NCBI GenBank assembly: GCA_947367315.1
Contig: CANBDX010000007.1
Span: 1-45,921, forward strand
Length of the DNA stretch: 45,921 nt
Reading direction: 5' to 3'
From: an uncultured Bacteroidales bacterium
Lineage (GTDB): Bacteria > Bacteroidota > Bacteroidia > Bacteroidales > UBA932
Part shown: one piece after another, positions 18,456 to 27,801 of the stretch
Layout of the letters: each line of letters opens with the position of its first letter
How positions within the stretch are numbered: the first letter of the stretch is position 1
Notes under the pieces: generated by a model
Databases searched by the model: none
What the model saw: the letters and a program-made list of their open reading frames with translations, nothing else
Told to the model about the DNA's origin: nothing
Program-made: the position numbers and the translations under genes

Positions 18456-20324
18456 ATGAAGCGTTTTTTCATAATTGTGTTGGGAGCCTTGTGTCTGTGC
18501 GGCCATGCTGCAGCGCAGACACAGGCCGATTTTTCACGTCTTACCGAAGATAATCATCCCCGTCTTCTGTTTACAGATAAAAGTTTCAAGGATCTGAAGG
18601 GAATCATCCGAGGCAGCGGAAACGAGCTCACCTATCTCCTTCATGAGAAGGCCATGGCTGTAGCCGATAAGGCCGGTCTGGAGAAGGAGCCTTTGAAGTT
18701 TGAACTTGATGCCAGCGGAAAGCGTCTTCTCCCCATATGCCGCAAGGCATCAGGACGCATACTTTCAGCAGCATATGCCTACAGGATGACCGGGAAGAAA
18801 AAGTATCTCGAGCATGCTGAGTCCGACCTCAACACAGTGTGCGCATTCGAGACGTGGAACCCGAGACATTTCCTTGATGTCGCGGAAATGTCAGCTGCAG
18901 TAGCCATAGGTTATGACTGGCTGTACCCTTTCCTGTCGCAGCAGACAAGGGATAACGTTGTGCGCGCGTTGAAGGAAAAGGCCCTTGATGCATCGCGTCT
19001 GGAGGATGAGACATGGTTCTATGGACGTATAGGAAACTGGAATCAGGTGTGCAATGCCGGTCTTGTGTGTGCAGCTCTTGCGATATATGAGCATTATCCG
19101 GAACTTTCCCGTACAGTCATAGATGATGCCGTAAGGACAAACCGTCCTGCCATTGAGGGTATTTATGGACCTGACGGCGCTTATCCGGAAGGTCCGACCT
19201 ATTGGGGATTCGGTACAGTGTATCAAGTTCTGATGCTCGCGGTAATGGAAGATTGCCTAGGCACTGACTTCGGACTTAGCTCAGCTGCGGGCTTTATGGA
19301 TACAGGACGCTTCAAGGTTTATGCGCGTGGAAATACAGGAAGGCAATTCAATTTCGCTGATAATTCCACAGGCGCTCCAGCTAATATCCCTATGTGGTAT
19401 TTTGCTTACAAGACAAAGGATTATTCTCTCCTCTATCATGAGCGCACATCGTTGAATACGACAGAGAAATATGAGAATAATAGCCATCCCGGCTTTATCC
19501 CTCTTGCTATCAAATATGGTGTACAGATGGGGGATTTTGTCATTCCGAAGCCAAAATCCGGCGTCTTCGCAGGACGAGGAAACGTCCCTATGATAATGTG
19601 CCGTACCGGATTCGGCAACAAGGATCTGTATCTTGCTGCCAAAGGAGGCAATGCAGGTTATCTTCATGGTCATATGGATGCAGGATCTTTTGTATTCGAA
19701 GCATATGGTGTGCGCTGGGCGGCCGATATAAACCGTCAGGCGTATGAGCGTGTGGAGAACGGTATAAAGGAACTTGGAGGAAGTCTGGCTGACCGATCCC
19801 AGAATTCGCTTCGCTGGAGACTGTTCAGACTCAACTGCCGCCAGCATAATACCCTCACCGTCAATGACAAGGATCATAATGTGGATTATGTCGTGCCGAT
19901 GCTTGAGACTCTCGATCTTCCGGACCGTATGGGGGCTTCTTTCGACCTTACCGGGCTGTATGGGGATGACCTGAAGAAAGCGGTCAGGACAGCATCAATA
20001 TGTTCAGAAGAGTATCTGGAGGTTATTGATGATCTGGAAGCCGGAGCGGAAGGACCGGCGCATGTAAGGTGGACAATGGTTTCGGAAGCGGAGCCTGAAG
20101 TGACTGAAGAAGGCATCCTTTTGAGGAAGAAGGATGTGACCATGCTTCTGCATGTGTCAGGAGCTGAGGTGTCATATAAGGTCTGGTCTTCCGATCCGCA
20201 AGATTATGAAAGCGTTCTGAAGCATCTGGAAGATCCTGTTGCGGGTATTTATATCTGCGGGTATGAAGTGGATATTCCTGCAGGTGCAAAGGCGTGCATT
20301 ACAACTACATTGAAAAGAAAATAA
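18456..20324 (+). CDS. Heparinase II/III-like polysaccharide lyase
   Basis: The 622-residue protein has a signal peptide ending near HAAAQ (21). Residues about 35-360 form an alpha/alpha toroid (GYDWLYPFLSQQTRDNVVRAL, GNWNQVCNAG, YPEGPTYWGFGTVYQ). Residues about 375-600 form the heparinase II/III beta-sandwich with LHGHMDAGSFVFEAYGVRWAAD and NTLTVNDKDHN. Candidate catalytic residues are the Asn, Tyr and His of those motifs. Such enzymes cut uronic-acid glycans by beta-elimination and leave the 4,5-unsaturated end used by GH88, which is encoded in this operon. The precise PL family is uncertain (PL12, PL15, PL17, PL21 and newer families share the fold). It ends 2 bases before the next start. 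Confidence 0.88.
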   Translation: MKRFFIIVLGALCLCGHAAAQTQADFSRLTEDNHPRLLFTDKSFKDLKGIIRGSGNELTYLLHEKAMAVADKAGLEKEPLKFELDASGKRLLPICRKASGRILSAAYAYRMTGKKKYLEHAESDLNTVCAFETWNPRHFLDVAEMSAAVAIGYDWLYPFLSQQTRDNVVRALKEKALDASRLEDETWFYGRIGNWNQVCNAGLVCAALAIYEHYPELSRTVIDDAVRTNRPAIEGIYGPDGAYPEGPTYWGFGTVYQVLMLAVMEDCLGTDFGLSSAAGFMDTGRFKVYARGNTGRQFNFADNSTGAPANIPMWYFAYKTKDYSLLYHERTSLNTTEKYENNSHPGFIPLAIKYGVQMGDFVIPKPKSGVFAGRGNVPMIMCRTGFGNKDLYLAAKGGNAGYLHGHMDAGSFVFEAYGVRWAADINRQAYERVENGIKELGGSLADRSQNSLRWRLFRLNCRQHNTLTVNDKDHNVDYVVPMLETLDLPDRMGASFDLTGLYGDDLKKAVRTASICSEEYLEVIDDLEAGAEGPAHVRWTMVSEAEPEVTEEGILLRKKDVTMLLHVSGAEVSYKVWSSDPQDYESVLKHLEDPVAGIYICGYEVDIPAGAKACITTTLKRK

Positions 20325-20326
20325 CA

Positions 20327-22693
20327 ATGATGAAAAGACTATCAAGACTGATCGTATGCGTCTGTATGCCGGTGTTTTCTTTCTGGCAACTTGAAGCTAA
20401 GGTGGTCACAGACTCTCTGACGACTAAGGCGATGACGGCCTCCTCTGTGGCCTCTATGCTGCGGGGAGAGGTAGCTGGAGTGCGTGTGTCTTCGCTTGAC
20501 GGAGGCTCGCAGACGGCTCCTGTGGTAAATATAAGGGGCGTGAATTCCCTGCGTGGCAACGGGTCCCCTCTTTATGTTGTGGATGGCTCGGTCATCGGCT
20601 CATCTGCTTCATATAATCAGGATCCGTTCTGGCAGCATGGAGGTAACGGATATGCCTCTTCTCTGGACCCCCTGTCTTTTCTTTCGCCTTACGATGTGGA
20701 GGAGATAGTAGTGTTGAAGAGTGCGGCAGCCACTTCGCTATATGGCTCCAGGGGAGCAAACGGAGTGATACTGATAAAGACAAAGGAAGAGACGTCCGCC
20801 AAGACTGGTATATCCTGGGATTCGAATGTCAGGCTTAGCGAGCCGATGCTAAACGGGTTCTCCCGTCCTTCTCTTAGCCACGACCATGTGGTGAGGGCCG
20901 GTGCTTCAAATGACCGTACGAGTTACACTGTCAGTGCCAATCTGCGTGATATGCGTTATGTCATTCCAGGTACGTCCGGACTGTATGGAGGTCTCAGAAC
21001 CTCGTTCCAGACAAAGGCGAATCCGGTGGTATGGTTTGGACTTAATTCCATTCTTTCAGCAGGCAGGACTACTTCTGCGGCCACCACTGCCGGTTTCGGC
21101 AAGGAATCGCAGACCATGGCCATGCGCAGTGCCGGTGGAAACCCTCAGGGTTGGGTCGAAGATTACGACGACGATGACATGTCTTATAGGGCTGTGACTT
21201 CCGCATGGCTCACTCTGAACCTATTCCAAGGTTTTACCGCAGATTTTCGCATAGGTACGGACTACCAGAATTCTTCCAGAAGTTTCTGGTATGGCAATTC
21301 CACTCCTTTCGGCAAGGCTTCGAATGGTGCTGCGGCCATACTTGTCTCGTCGATGTTTTCGTATAATGCATCTGCCGATTTCAGATACTCACGATATCTG
21401 TCGGACAGGCATCTCCTTGATGTCTCTGCCGGCGCTTCGGTTGTCGGAGACTGGAACAAGTTCTCGAATCAGAACGGCACGGACTTCTTTCTCCATGACC
21501 TCAGGGCTAAATCGATCAACGTCATGGCCAGCAAGGCTCAGATCCACAGATATGTCTGCAAGTATTTCACGTATGGTGTCTATGGAACGGCTAATTATGC
21601 CTTTGACGGCGTTGTTGGCGCCGATGTGTCCGTAAGGGCGGATTCGACTCCGCGTTTTGACGGTGCGGCAATGACTGTGTATCCCTCTGCCGGGATATGG
21701 TGGGATGTGCGCCGCACTTTCTTTCCGAAGAATGACGTGATGTCGTCATTTAGAATAGATGCAGAATATGGAATATCCGGATTTGACAGATGTCTTCCTT
21801 ATGATCTGGCAATGTCATATATCCCGTCAATGGAAGTGGCTCCGGAGCATACGGCATTCTATGAGGTGTTGAACCGACTTCGTACCGAAGAGGTTAATCT
21901 GTCTGTCAGCATGGGCTTCCTGTCTGAACGCATGGTCCTGGAAGGTGGAGTCTATCAGCGTCGTACCGCTGATGCATTGGGCTGTTTCTCTTTCGGCATG
22001 GAGGGAAATGACGGTTTATGGCGTGAAGCACCGGCTCGCCAGATGAGGTCTCAAGTCAGTGAAATAGATGGAAAGGGCGTTGAACTGTCACTTGAGGCAG
22101 TTCCGGTGATGATACGTGACTGGAAATGGACCATGGCTCTCAGGGGATCGTACAACGTGGGGAATATCAGTATGATGGATGATCATGACCGTATGGTGAG
22201 GTCGGATGTCGGAGGCGGACTGACTCCGACCGCAAATGTGGAAGGATATCCTGTCAGCTCATTCTTTGACGGCAACGGTAAATGTCTGGGCACTCCGACG
22301 CCTCGTTATCTCGCGTCTTTTGTGACCGGTATTGACTGGAAAAGGTTCTCTTTTGAACTTATGATGGATGGCGCCGCAGGTTTTAATCTGCTGAACCTTT
22401 CCAGAATGCATATTGACGGGGTTTCAGAAGTGTCATCGAAATATGTGGAGAAGGGGGACTTTTTAAGACTCTCCAGACTATCTTTCAGTTATGAGGTTCC
22501 TCTGGCGAAAACACTTTCCGTGAAATCCATGAAGGTCAGGTTTGCTGTTACCGACCCTTATATCCTGACGGGCTATTCTGGCTGGACTCCTGATGTGAAT
22601 AGTTATGCTGTTTCCAATTCAACGCTTGGCATGGATTACGGTTCATCGCAGTATTCGCGTGGATGGATTCTGGGTATCAGTATGAAATTCTAA
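20327..22693 (+). CDS. Short SusC-like outer-membrane receptor without N-terminal domain
   Basis: The 788-residue protein has a signal peptide (about 1-25, ending near QLEAK) and then goes almost directly into the plug (about 45-150; VAGVRVSSLDGG, VNIRGVNSLRGNGSPLYVVDG, VLKSAAATSLYGSRGANGVILIKTK). The beta-barrel follows and ends ILGISMKF with the terminal Phe expected of barrel proteins. The N-terminal carboxypeptidase-regulatory-like domain and the EEVVVVGYG TonB-box region present in the next gene are missing, making it about 250 residues shorter than its neighbour. There is no frameshift or stop inside. It may be a second channel for the same SusD, or a receptor that no longer couples to TonB. 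The ATG at 20327 lies 2 bases after the lyase stop. Confidence 0.85.
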   Translation: MMKRLSRLIVCVCMPVFSFWQLEAKVVTDSLTTKAMTASSVASMLRGEVAGVRVSSLDGGSQTAPVVNIRGVNSLRGNGSPLYVVDGSVIGSSASYNQDPFWQHGGNGYASSLDPLSFLSPYDVEEIVVLKSAAATSLYGSRGANGVILIKTKEETSAKTGISWDSNVRLSEPMLNGFSRPSLSHDHVVRAGASNDRTSYTVSANLRDMRYVIPGTSGLYGGLRTSFQTKANPVVWFGLNSILSAGRTTSAATTAGFGKESQTMAMRSAGGNPQGWVEDYDDDDMSYRAVTSAWLTLNLFQGFTADFRIGTDYQNSSRSFWYGNSTPFGKASNGAAAILVSSMFSYNASADFRYSRYLSDRHLLDVSAGASVVGDWNKFSNQNGTDFFLHDLRAKSINVMASKAQIHRYVCKYFTYGVYGTANYAFDGVVGADVSVRADSTPRFDGAAMTVYPSAGIWWDVRRTFFPKNDVMSSFRIDAEYGISGFDRCLPYDLAMSYIPSMEVAPEHTAFYEVLNRLRTEEVNLSVSMGFLSERMVLEGGVYQRRTADALGCFSFGMEGNDGLWREAPARQMRSQVSEIDGKGVELSLEAVPVMIRDWKWTMALRGSYNVGNISMMDDHDRMVRSDVGGGLTPTANVEGYPVSSFFDGNGKCLGTPTPRYLASFVTGIDWKRFSFELMMDGAAGFNLLNLSRMHIDGVSEVSSKYVEKGDFLRLSRLSFSYEVPLAKTLSVKSMKVRFAVTDPYILTGYSGWTPDVNSYAVSNSTLGMDYGSSQYSRGWILGISMKF

Positions 22694-22696
22694 CAA

Positions 22697-25600
22697 ATGA
22701 AAGTCATGAGAAGAACGATATTTTTATTCTTTGTCTTGTTGATGTCTTTGGAGGCTTATGCTCAGACTCTTATAAGCGGAACTGTGACTGATGCCAAGGG
22801 CCTGTCCGTAATAGGGGCGGCTGTGCAGCTTAAGGGAGACCAGGCTATAGGAACTGTAACAGACCTTGATGGAAAGTGGCAGCTTGCCATACCTGAAGAC
22901 AGGTTGGATGGTGCAGTCCTGATAATTTCAAGCATGGGCTATATCACCGTTGAGGAGAAAACTGGCGGCAGGATCCGTGTAGATGTTGTTATGGAAGAAG
23001 ATTCGGAGCTTCTTGAAGAAGTGGTCGTTGTGGGATATGGTGCGATGCGCCGCAGCGACCTTACCGGTTCGGTTGCTTCTGTGAAGATTGATGATGGAGC
23101 GGCTTCACGCTCCGCTTCCATGGATGAACTGCTTCAAGGTCGCGCTGCCGGAGTGTCTGTCGTAAGCAGCAGTGCAGCTCCTGATGCCGCTGTGTCTGTC
23201 AGGATACGTGGAGTGACATCTCTGAACGGCAGTAACGAACCGCTTTATGTCATAGACGGTGTCATTATGACGCCTGCGGAGAATCCTCAGATGTTTACTC
23301 AGGGAAATGACAATGCGGGCTCTGATGAGGGCGTAAACTCGCTGATGGGTATCAATCCTCAGGATATTGCGAGCTTGGAGATTCTCAAGGATGCTTCTGC
23401 AACCGCAATTTATGGATCTGCCGGAGCTAATGGAGTTGTGCTGATAACCACAAAGTCTGCAAACAGGGACCGTCCAGTGATTCGTGCCAGCGTAGGTGTG
23501 GATGTCGCGACTCCTTATAAGACAATAGATATGCTTTCATTTGATGAGTATATGCTTTATCTCAGGGCTCAGGGACAGTCTTTGGCGGATTTTTATGACA
23601 ATCCGGATAATATGACAGGTCTTAAGGCTTCCATTGTGCCTATGGACTGGCAGAAATACATGATGCGTACGGTGGTGAATCAGAGATATCATCTTTCCAT
23701 TTCAGGACGCCCGAAGACGTTGAACTACCAGTTCTCTGCCGGGTATAACAGGAAGGATGGCATTATCCGTAATACCGGATCCGAACAGTTCACCCTCCGT
23801 CTCAATGTGACCAAGACCCTGTTCAAGAACTTCAAGATAGGTACAAAGACAAATTTTGCCTACCTGGATTCGGAAATGACTCAGGGAGCATCAACCACAA
23901 GGCTTACCGCTTCATCCAGCCTTATGAGGAGCATGATGATAACAAAGCCGTATTATAGGCCGGGGGCGGATGATGATGAGGATTTCGATGATGAAATGAT
24001 AGGAACGCCTTTGCAGTGGGTGTCTGATTTCCGTAATTCACGCGAAGAATACAGGGTGACACCTCATTTCTTTGTCGAGTGGAAGATTCTTCGTCATCTT
24101 GAATTCAAATCTTCTGTCGGAGGAGATTTCCGTGCATCAGAGCGTGTGAAATGGAAAGGAGCCACGGTGAATTCAGGACCAGAAGGTTCGTTGGCTGCAG
24201 CATCTGACATGACATCCTATACCTGGAATATCGATAATACCCTGAATTATAACAGAAAGATACGCCGGCACAGGATCCAGGCCACATTGGGCGTGACCAC
24301 TTCGCGTAATTCTGTCAAGACATCCACATCCGAAGGATGGAATATAGAACAGTCCAAGATTCAGGATAAAAATATAAACTCGGCTGTAAATATGCGTTTC
24401 GCATATAACGAGAGCAATGTAAGCATGAATTCATACTTTGCTCGTGCTGTCTATAACTATGCTGACAGGTATCTTCTTACAGCCACATGCCGTGTCGATG
24501 GAAGCAGCAAATTCAGCAGGCAGAACAGATACTCCGTGTTCCCTTCATTTGCCTTTGCATGGCGTATATCAGAGGAAAAGTGGTTCAATGCGGATTTTGT
24601 CGAGACTCTGAAGCTCAGGGCAGGATGGGGACAGGTAGGTAATTCCGGTGTGACGGCATATCAGATATACTCTACATACGGTTCCGGTACTTATGCGGAC
24701 CATAGCCCCGGAAATGCGGCTGAATATGTGGTGGGAGTATATCCGAACAATATAGCCAATCCTGATTTGAGATGGGAGACTACCAGACAGGTTAATCTTG
24801 GTCTGGATCTCGGACTGTGGAAAGGACGCTTTTCGATGAGTGTAGACCTGTATGATAAGAATACCTATGATCTTCTTCAGCGCAAGAGAATCCCGATCTC
24901 ATCTGGATTCTCGACAATATGGGTCAATGACGGAAGCATACGAAACCGTGGTCTTGAGGTGTCTTTTGACGCTACTCCTGTTGCGCGCGGGGATTTTGAA
25001 TGGAATATTAGCGGAAATATCTCGTTCAACCGCAATGAGATTACCAGCATAGGTGAGGATACAGGCGATTATTTTCTAGGCTCAAATGTCGGTAACGGTG
25101 ATTATTTCAATGCTCCTGCCAATATCTTCCGTGAGGGTTCTCCGGTGGGACTGTTTTATGGTTACAGGACGAACGGAATTGTCCCGGTAGGACAGACCGG
25201 CATTCCGCTTACCGAGGGTGGAGAACCTCGTGGACCTGGTTCGATAAGTTATGTGGATATGGATGGTAACGGCTATCTCAGCCTTGATGACAGGACTGTG
25301 ATAGGAGACCCGAACCCTGATTTTACTTACGGCTTCTCGACTTCTCTTTCATGGAAGGGTCTTTCCCTGTCTGTAGCTTGTGACGGATCGTATGGCAATG
25401 ATATTGTGAATGCCAACCTTCTTCAGGAGACGGATATCTCCCGTGTTACAGTAAATGTCCGTAAGGATGTGTTTAGGGATGCCTGGTCTGAAAATAACCA
25501 AGGCGGTAAGTATCCGGCAATCGGGGCTCTTTCTTCGGATGAGGTCAAATATATGTCAGACAGGATTGTGGAGGATGGTTCCTATCTCAGGATTTCCAAT

Positions 25601-25816
25601 GTGTCACTTTCATATCAGATACCTGTTCCGGAGAATAAGGTGGTCAGAGGTATGTCTGTGGGAGCTTCTGCAAGAAATTGTCATGTCTTCACGAAATATT
25701 CGGGATGGGATCCTGAAGTGAACAGTTATGGCAGTGATATGACCAGGGTAGGTATTGACTGCGGATCGTATCCGTCTGCGCGTACTTTCTGTTTTGACCT
25801 TAAGTTCACCTTTTAA
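22697..25816 (+). CDS. SusC-family TonB-dependent outer-membrane transporter
   Basis: The 1039-residue protein has a signal peptide (1-22, ending AYAQ), a carboxypeptidase-regulatory-like domain (about 25-100; ISGTVTDAKGLSVIGAAVQL), the TonB-box region LLEEVVVVGYG (about 106-116), a plug (about 120-255; VRIRGVTSLNGSNEPLYVIDG, LKDASATAIYGSAGANGVVLITTK) and a beta-barrel ending CFDLKFTF. It forms the gated pore that imports oligosaccharides with the SusD lid encoded 11 bases downstream. The substrate is inferred from the operon to be a uronic-acid oligosaccharide. Length and domains are those of a complete SusC. Confidence 0.96.
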   Translation: MKVMRRTIFLFFVLLMSLEAYAQTLISGTVTDAKGLSVIGAAVQLKGDQAIGTVTDLDGKWQLAIPEDRLDGAVLIISSMGYITVEEKTGGRIRVDVVMEEDSELLEEVVVVGYGAMRRSDLTGSVASVKIDDGAASRSASMDELLQGRAAGVSVVSSSAAPDAAVSVRIRGVTSLNGSNEPLYVIDGVIMTPAENPQMFTQGNDNAGSDEGVNSLMGINPQDIASLEILKDASATAIYGSAGANGVVLITTKSANRDRPVIRASVGVDVATPYKTIDMLSFDEYMLYLRAQGQSLADFYDNPDNMTGLKASIVPMDWQKYMMRTVVNQRYHLSISGRPKTLNYQFSAGYNRKDGIIRNTGSEQFTLRLNVTKTLFKNFKIGTKTNFAYLDSEMTQGASTTRLTASSSLMRSMMITKPYYRPGADDDEDFDDEMIGTPLQWVSDFRNSREEYRVTPHFFVEWKILRHLEFKSSVGGDFRASERVKWKGATVNSGPEGSLAAASDMTSYTWNIDNTLNYNRKIRRHRIQATLGVTTSRNSVKTSTSEGWNIEQSKIQDKNINSAVNMRFAYNESNVSMNSYFARAVYNYADRYLLTATCRVDGSSKFSRQNRYSVFPSFAFAWRISEEKWFNADFVETLKLRAGWGQVGNSGVTAYQIYSTYGSGTYADHSPGNAAEYVVGVYPNNIANPDLRWETTRQVNLGLDLGLWKGRFSMSVDLYDKNTYDLLQRKRIPISSGFSTIWVNDGSIRNRGLEVSFDATPVARGDFEWNISGNISFNRNEITSIGEDTGDYFLGSNVGNGDYFNAPANIFREGSPVGLFYGYRTNGIVPVGQTGIPLTEGGEPRGPGSISYVDMDGNGYLSLDDRTVIGDPNPDFTYGFSTSLSWKGLSLSVACDGSYGNDIVNANLLQETDISRVTVNVRKDVFRDAWSENNQGGKYPAIGALSSDEVKYMSDRIVEDGSYLRISNVSLSYQIPVPENKVVRGMSVGASARNCHVFTKYSGWDPEVNSYGSDMTRVGIDCGSYPSARTFCFDLKFTF

Positions 25817-25827
25817 TACGTCTCGCT

Positions 25828-27657
25828 ATGAAAAATATAATATCTATACTATGTGCAGCGATTTTAGGAATGATGACGGCCTCATGCGGATTTCTCGACG
25901 AATCGCCGGTGACGTCATTCTCTGAGGAGTCTGTGTATTCTACCCCGGAGGCTCTCGAAACCTCTCTTGTGGGATGCTACAACGCTTTTTATGGCAGCGC
26001 TATGTACCAGGGCGAAATGGGACAGTTCCTTCAGTATGCATCCCTGCTCGTCAATTGGAAGGGAAAAAGGACAGATGCCAAGTTCACTCAGGCGCTGGAT
26101 TTGACCATGTATTCGGTAAATGACAACAATAGAAAGATGTTCAGTGCCTTATACTCGGCAGTCTATAAGTGCAACAAACTCATAGATGGCCTTAAGGACA
26201 GTCCTGTGGAAGATGCTTTCAAGGTTGAAATAGAGGCTGAAGCCAGATTGCTCAGAGGCATTCTGTATTTTACTCTTGTGCGTCTGTATGGAGATGTCCC
26301 TTTGGTGCTGACCCCAGCCAAGACGGTGGCTGATGCGTCGGTTCCGCGTATGCATTATACTGAGGTATATCGCCAGATATTGGATGATCTGAGTTATGCG
26401 GAGGCAAATATGCGTGACAGCGAGCGTCAGATGGCGGTGAGCGGGACATCGGGACGTCCTCATAAATGGGCTGCCACTTCGTTCAAAGTTGCTGTTTATA
26501 TCCAGATAGCATGCCTGCTTGAGAATAAGGATATGCAATGGTTCGACCTTGCCAAGGAGGGTCGTGCTCCGGATTTTACTGTTCTGGATAATGTGAAGGA
26601 TGGTGGAATCAGAAACGAAAATGAAGCATGGACTCTGGCGTTGGAGACAGCGCGCTCTGTGATTTCAGACAGCGGATATGAACTGGCAGATAAGTATACC
26701 GATCTTTTCAGATGGGAAGCCCCGGAGGACTATCAGCTTAAGGAGAGGATTTTTGTCTTGCAGTCCACGGATAATGGTGCCGTGGGATGTTATCTTGCGA
26801 CGCGTACTCTGCCTGTGTATCCGGGAGGTACACTCAATGTCTCGGCTGAGAACAAGAACAGCGGTATGATCCGCCCGTCCAGGTTCGTGTTCCAGAAATG
26901 GGCGAAAACTTACGGAGGCGCTGTGGCGGATAAGGATGAGCGTACTGATGTGAAGAATGTACTGTATGTGAGTTGTCCGGATCCTCGTTTCGATGCTACA
27001 TTTATACATACCTCTTATTATAATCAGAATACAAAGAAGGATGTCGCCCTCTATCCTTCGTCAGGATGTGTAAGGACAAAGAATGCCAACGAACCTTATT
27101 TCAAGAAGTACCTGAATCCACGGTATAATGTTGGAAACAGCTATGCGGATTTCTATATGCTGCGTTATGCTGATATTCTTCTGATGGCTGCGGAGGCGGC
27201 AGCGAGCCTTTCGTCTCCAGGCGACGAGTATTGGAATGAGGCTCTGGGGTATATAGAGCAGATTCATGCGCGTGCGCGCCGCACTGTTCCTGATGGGGCT
27301 CCTCAGGCGTCTCAGCCGGTGTGGAAGGAAGGCAAGTTCTATACCCGTGACCAGCTGGTGAAGGCTATAATGTGGGAGAGGGTCTTTGAAATGGGATGCG
27401 AAGGACATGAGTTTTTCGATACCCATCGCAGAGGAGCCCAGTATATTATAGATGAGATAACCAGTCCGTTGAATTCTTTCCTCGAACTTTCTGACCAGAG
27501 TCATGGAGAGAAGTCGTATACTAATTATATCTATAATGGTGGAGGACTTCCTGTCGAACCTGACGAGGTGAGAAAAGGCCTTCTCATAGCCTTCCCGGAA
27601 GAGGAGATGCGCTATAATCCGGCCATTGGCAATCAGAACGATTTCTTCGTTCTTTAG
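25828..27657 (+). CDS. SusD-family outer-membrane lipoprotein
   Basis: The 609-residue protein has a lipobox with Cys at 20 (MMTASC) followed by GFLDESP, as is usual for SusD. It has helical repeats including EAEARLLRGILYFTLVRLYGDVPLV (about 130-155) and the C-terminal segment RYADILLMAAEAAA (about 450), then IMWERVFEMGCEGHEFFDTHRRG (about 512-534). SusD proteins sit on the cell surface, bind the glycan and close over the SusC barrel. It pairs with the SusC gene just upstream and is the last gene of the operon; a strong hairpin terminator starts 15 bases after its stop. The bound glycan is not determined. Confidence 0.95.
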   Translation: MKNIISILCAAILGMMTASCGFLDESPVTSFSEESVYSTPEALETSLVGCYNAFYGSAMYQGEMGQFLQYASLLVNWKGKRTDAKFTQALDLTMYSVNDNNRKMFSALYSAVYKCNKLIDGLKDSPVEDAFKVEIEAEARLLRGILYFTLVRLYGDVPLVLTPAKTVADASVPRMHYTEVYRQILDDLSYAEANMRDSERQMAVSGTSGRPHKWAATSFKVAVYIQIACLLENKDMQWFDLAKEGRAPDFTVLDNVKDGGIRNENEAWTLALETARSVISDSGYELADKYTDLFRWEAPEDYQLKERIFVLQSTDNGAVGCYLATRTLPVYPGGTLNVSAENKNSGMIRPSRFVFQKWAKTYGGAVADKDERTDVKNVLYVSCPDPRFDATFIHTSYYNQNTKKDVALYPSSGCVRTKNANEPYFKKYLNPRYNVGNSYADFYMLRYADILLMAAEAAASLSSPGDEYWNEALGYIEQIHARARRTVPDGAPQASQPVWKEGKFYTRDQLVKAIMWERVFEMGCEGHEFFDTHRRGAQYIIDEITSPLNSFLELSDQSHGEKSYTNYIYNGGGLPVEPDEVRKGLLIAFPEEEMRYNPAIGNQNDFFVL

Positions 27658-27671
27658 TTGCATGGATATTT

Positions 27672-27732
27672 GTCCATATGGTTCGTGTTTTGTTGACTTG
27701 ATTTCAGCAAACCACGGACCATATGGACTTTT
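27672..27732 (+). terminator. Rho-independent terminator of the 22-kb operon
   Basis: Arms at 27672-27692 and 27708-27728 pair over 21 positions with one mismatch and one G-U pair, around a 15-base loop, followed by TTTT at 27729-27732. The core GTCCATATGGT pairs perfectly with ACCATATGGAC. It lies directly after the SusD stop and before the purM promoter. Confidence 0.85.
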
Positions 27733-27769
27733 GGACCTATCCTGTCTTTTACCTATCGTTTTCTTTTTT

Positions 27770-27777
27770 TATATTTG
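27770..27777 (+). promoter_or_regulatory. -7 box of purM
   Basis: TATATTTG matches TAnnTTTG and lies 24 bases before the purM ATG at 27802. No clear -33 TTG occurs at the usual distance. A similar ATATTTGCG string occurs before folD (33607-33615 and 33518-33526). Confidence 0.5.
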
Positions 27778-27801
27778 CGCGTTAAAAGAAAACGAGCTGA
27801 T

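Noticed and set aside
20327..22693. Pseudogene remnant of a SusC gene
   Set aside because: The frame is uninterrupted from a plausible signal peptide to a terminal Phe, and spacing to both neighbours is operon-like, so a shortened functional receptor is the better reading.
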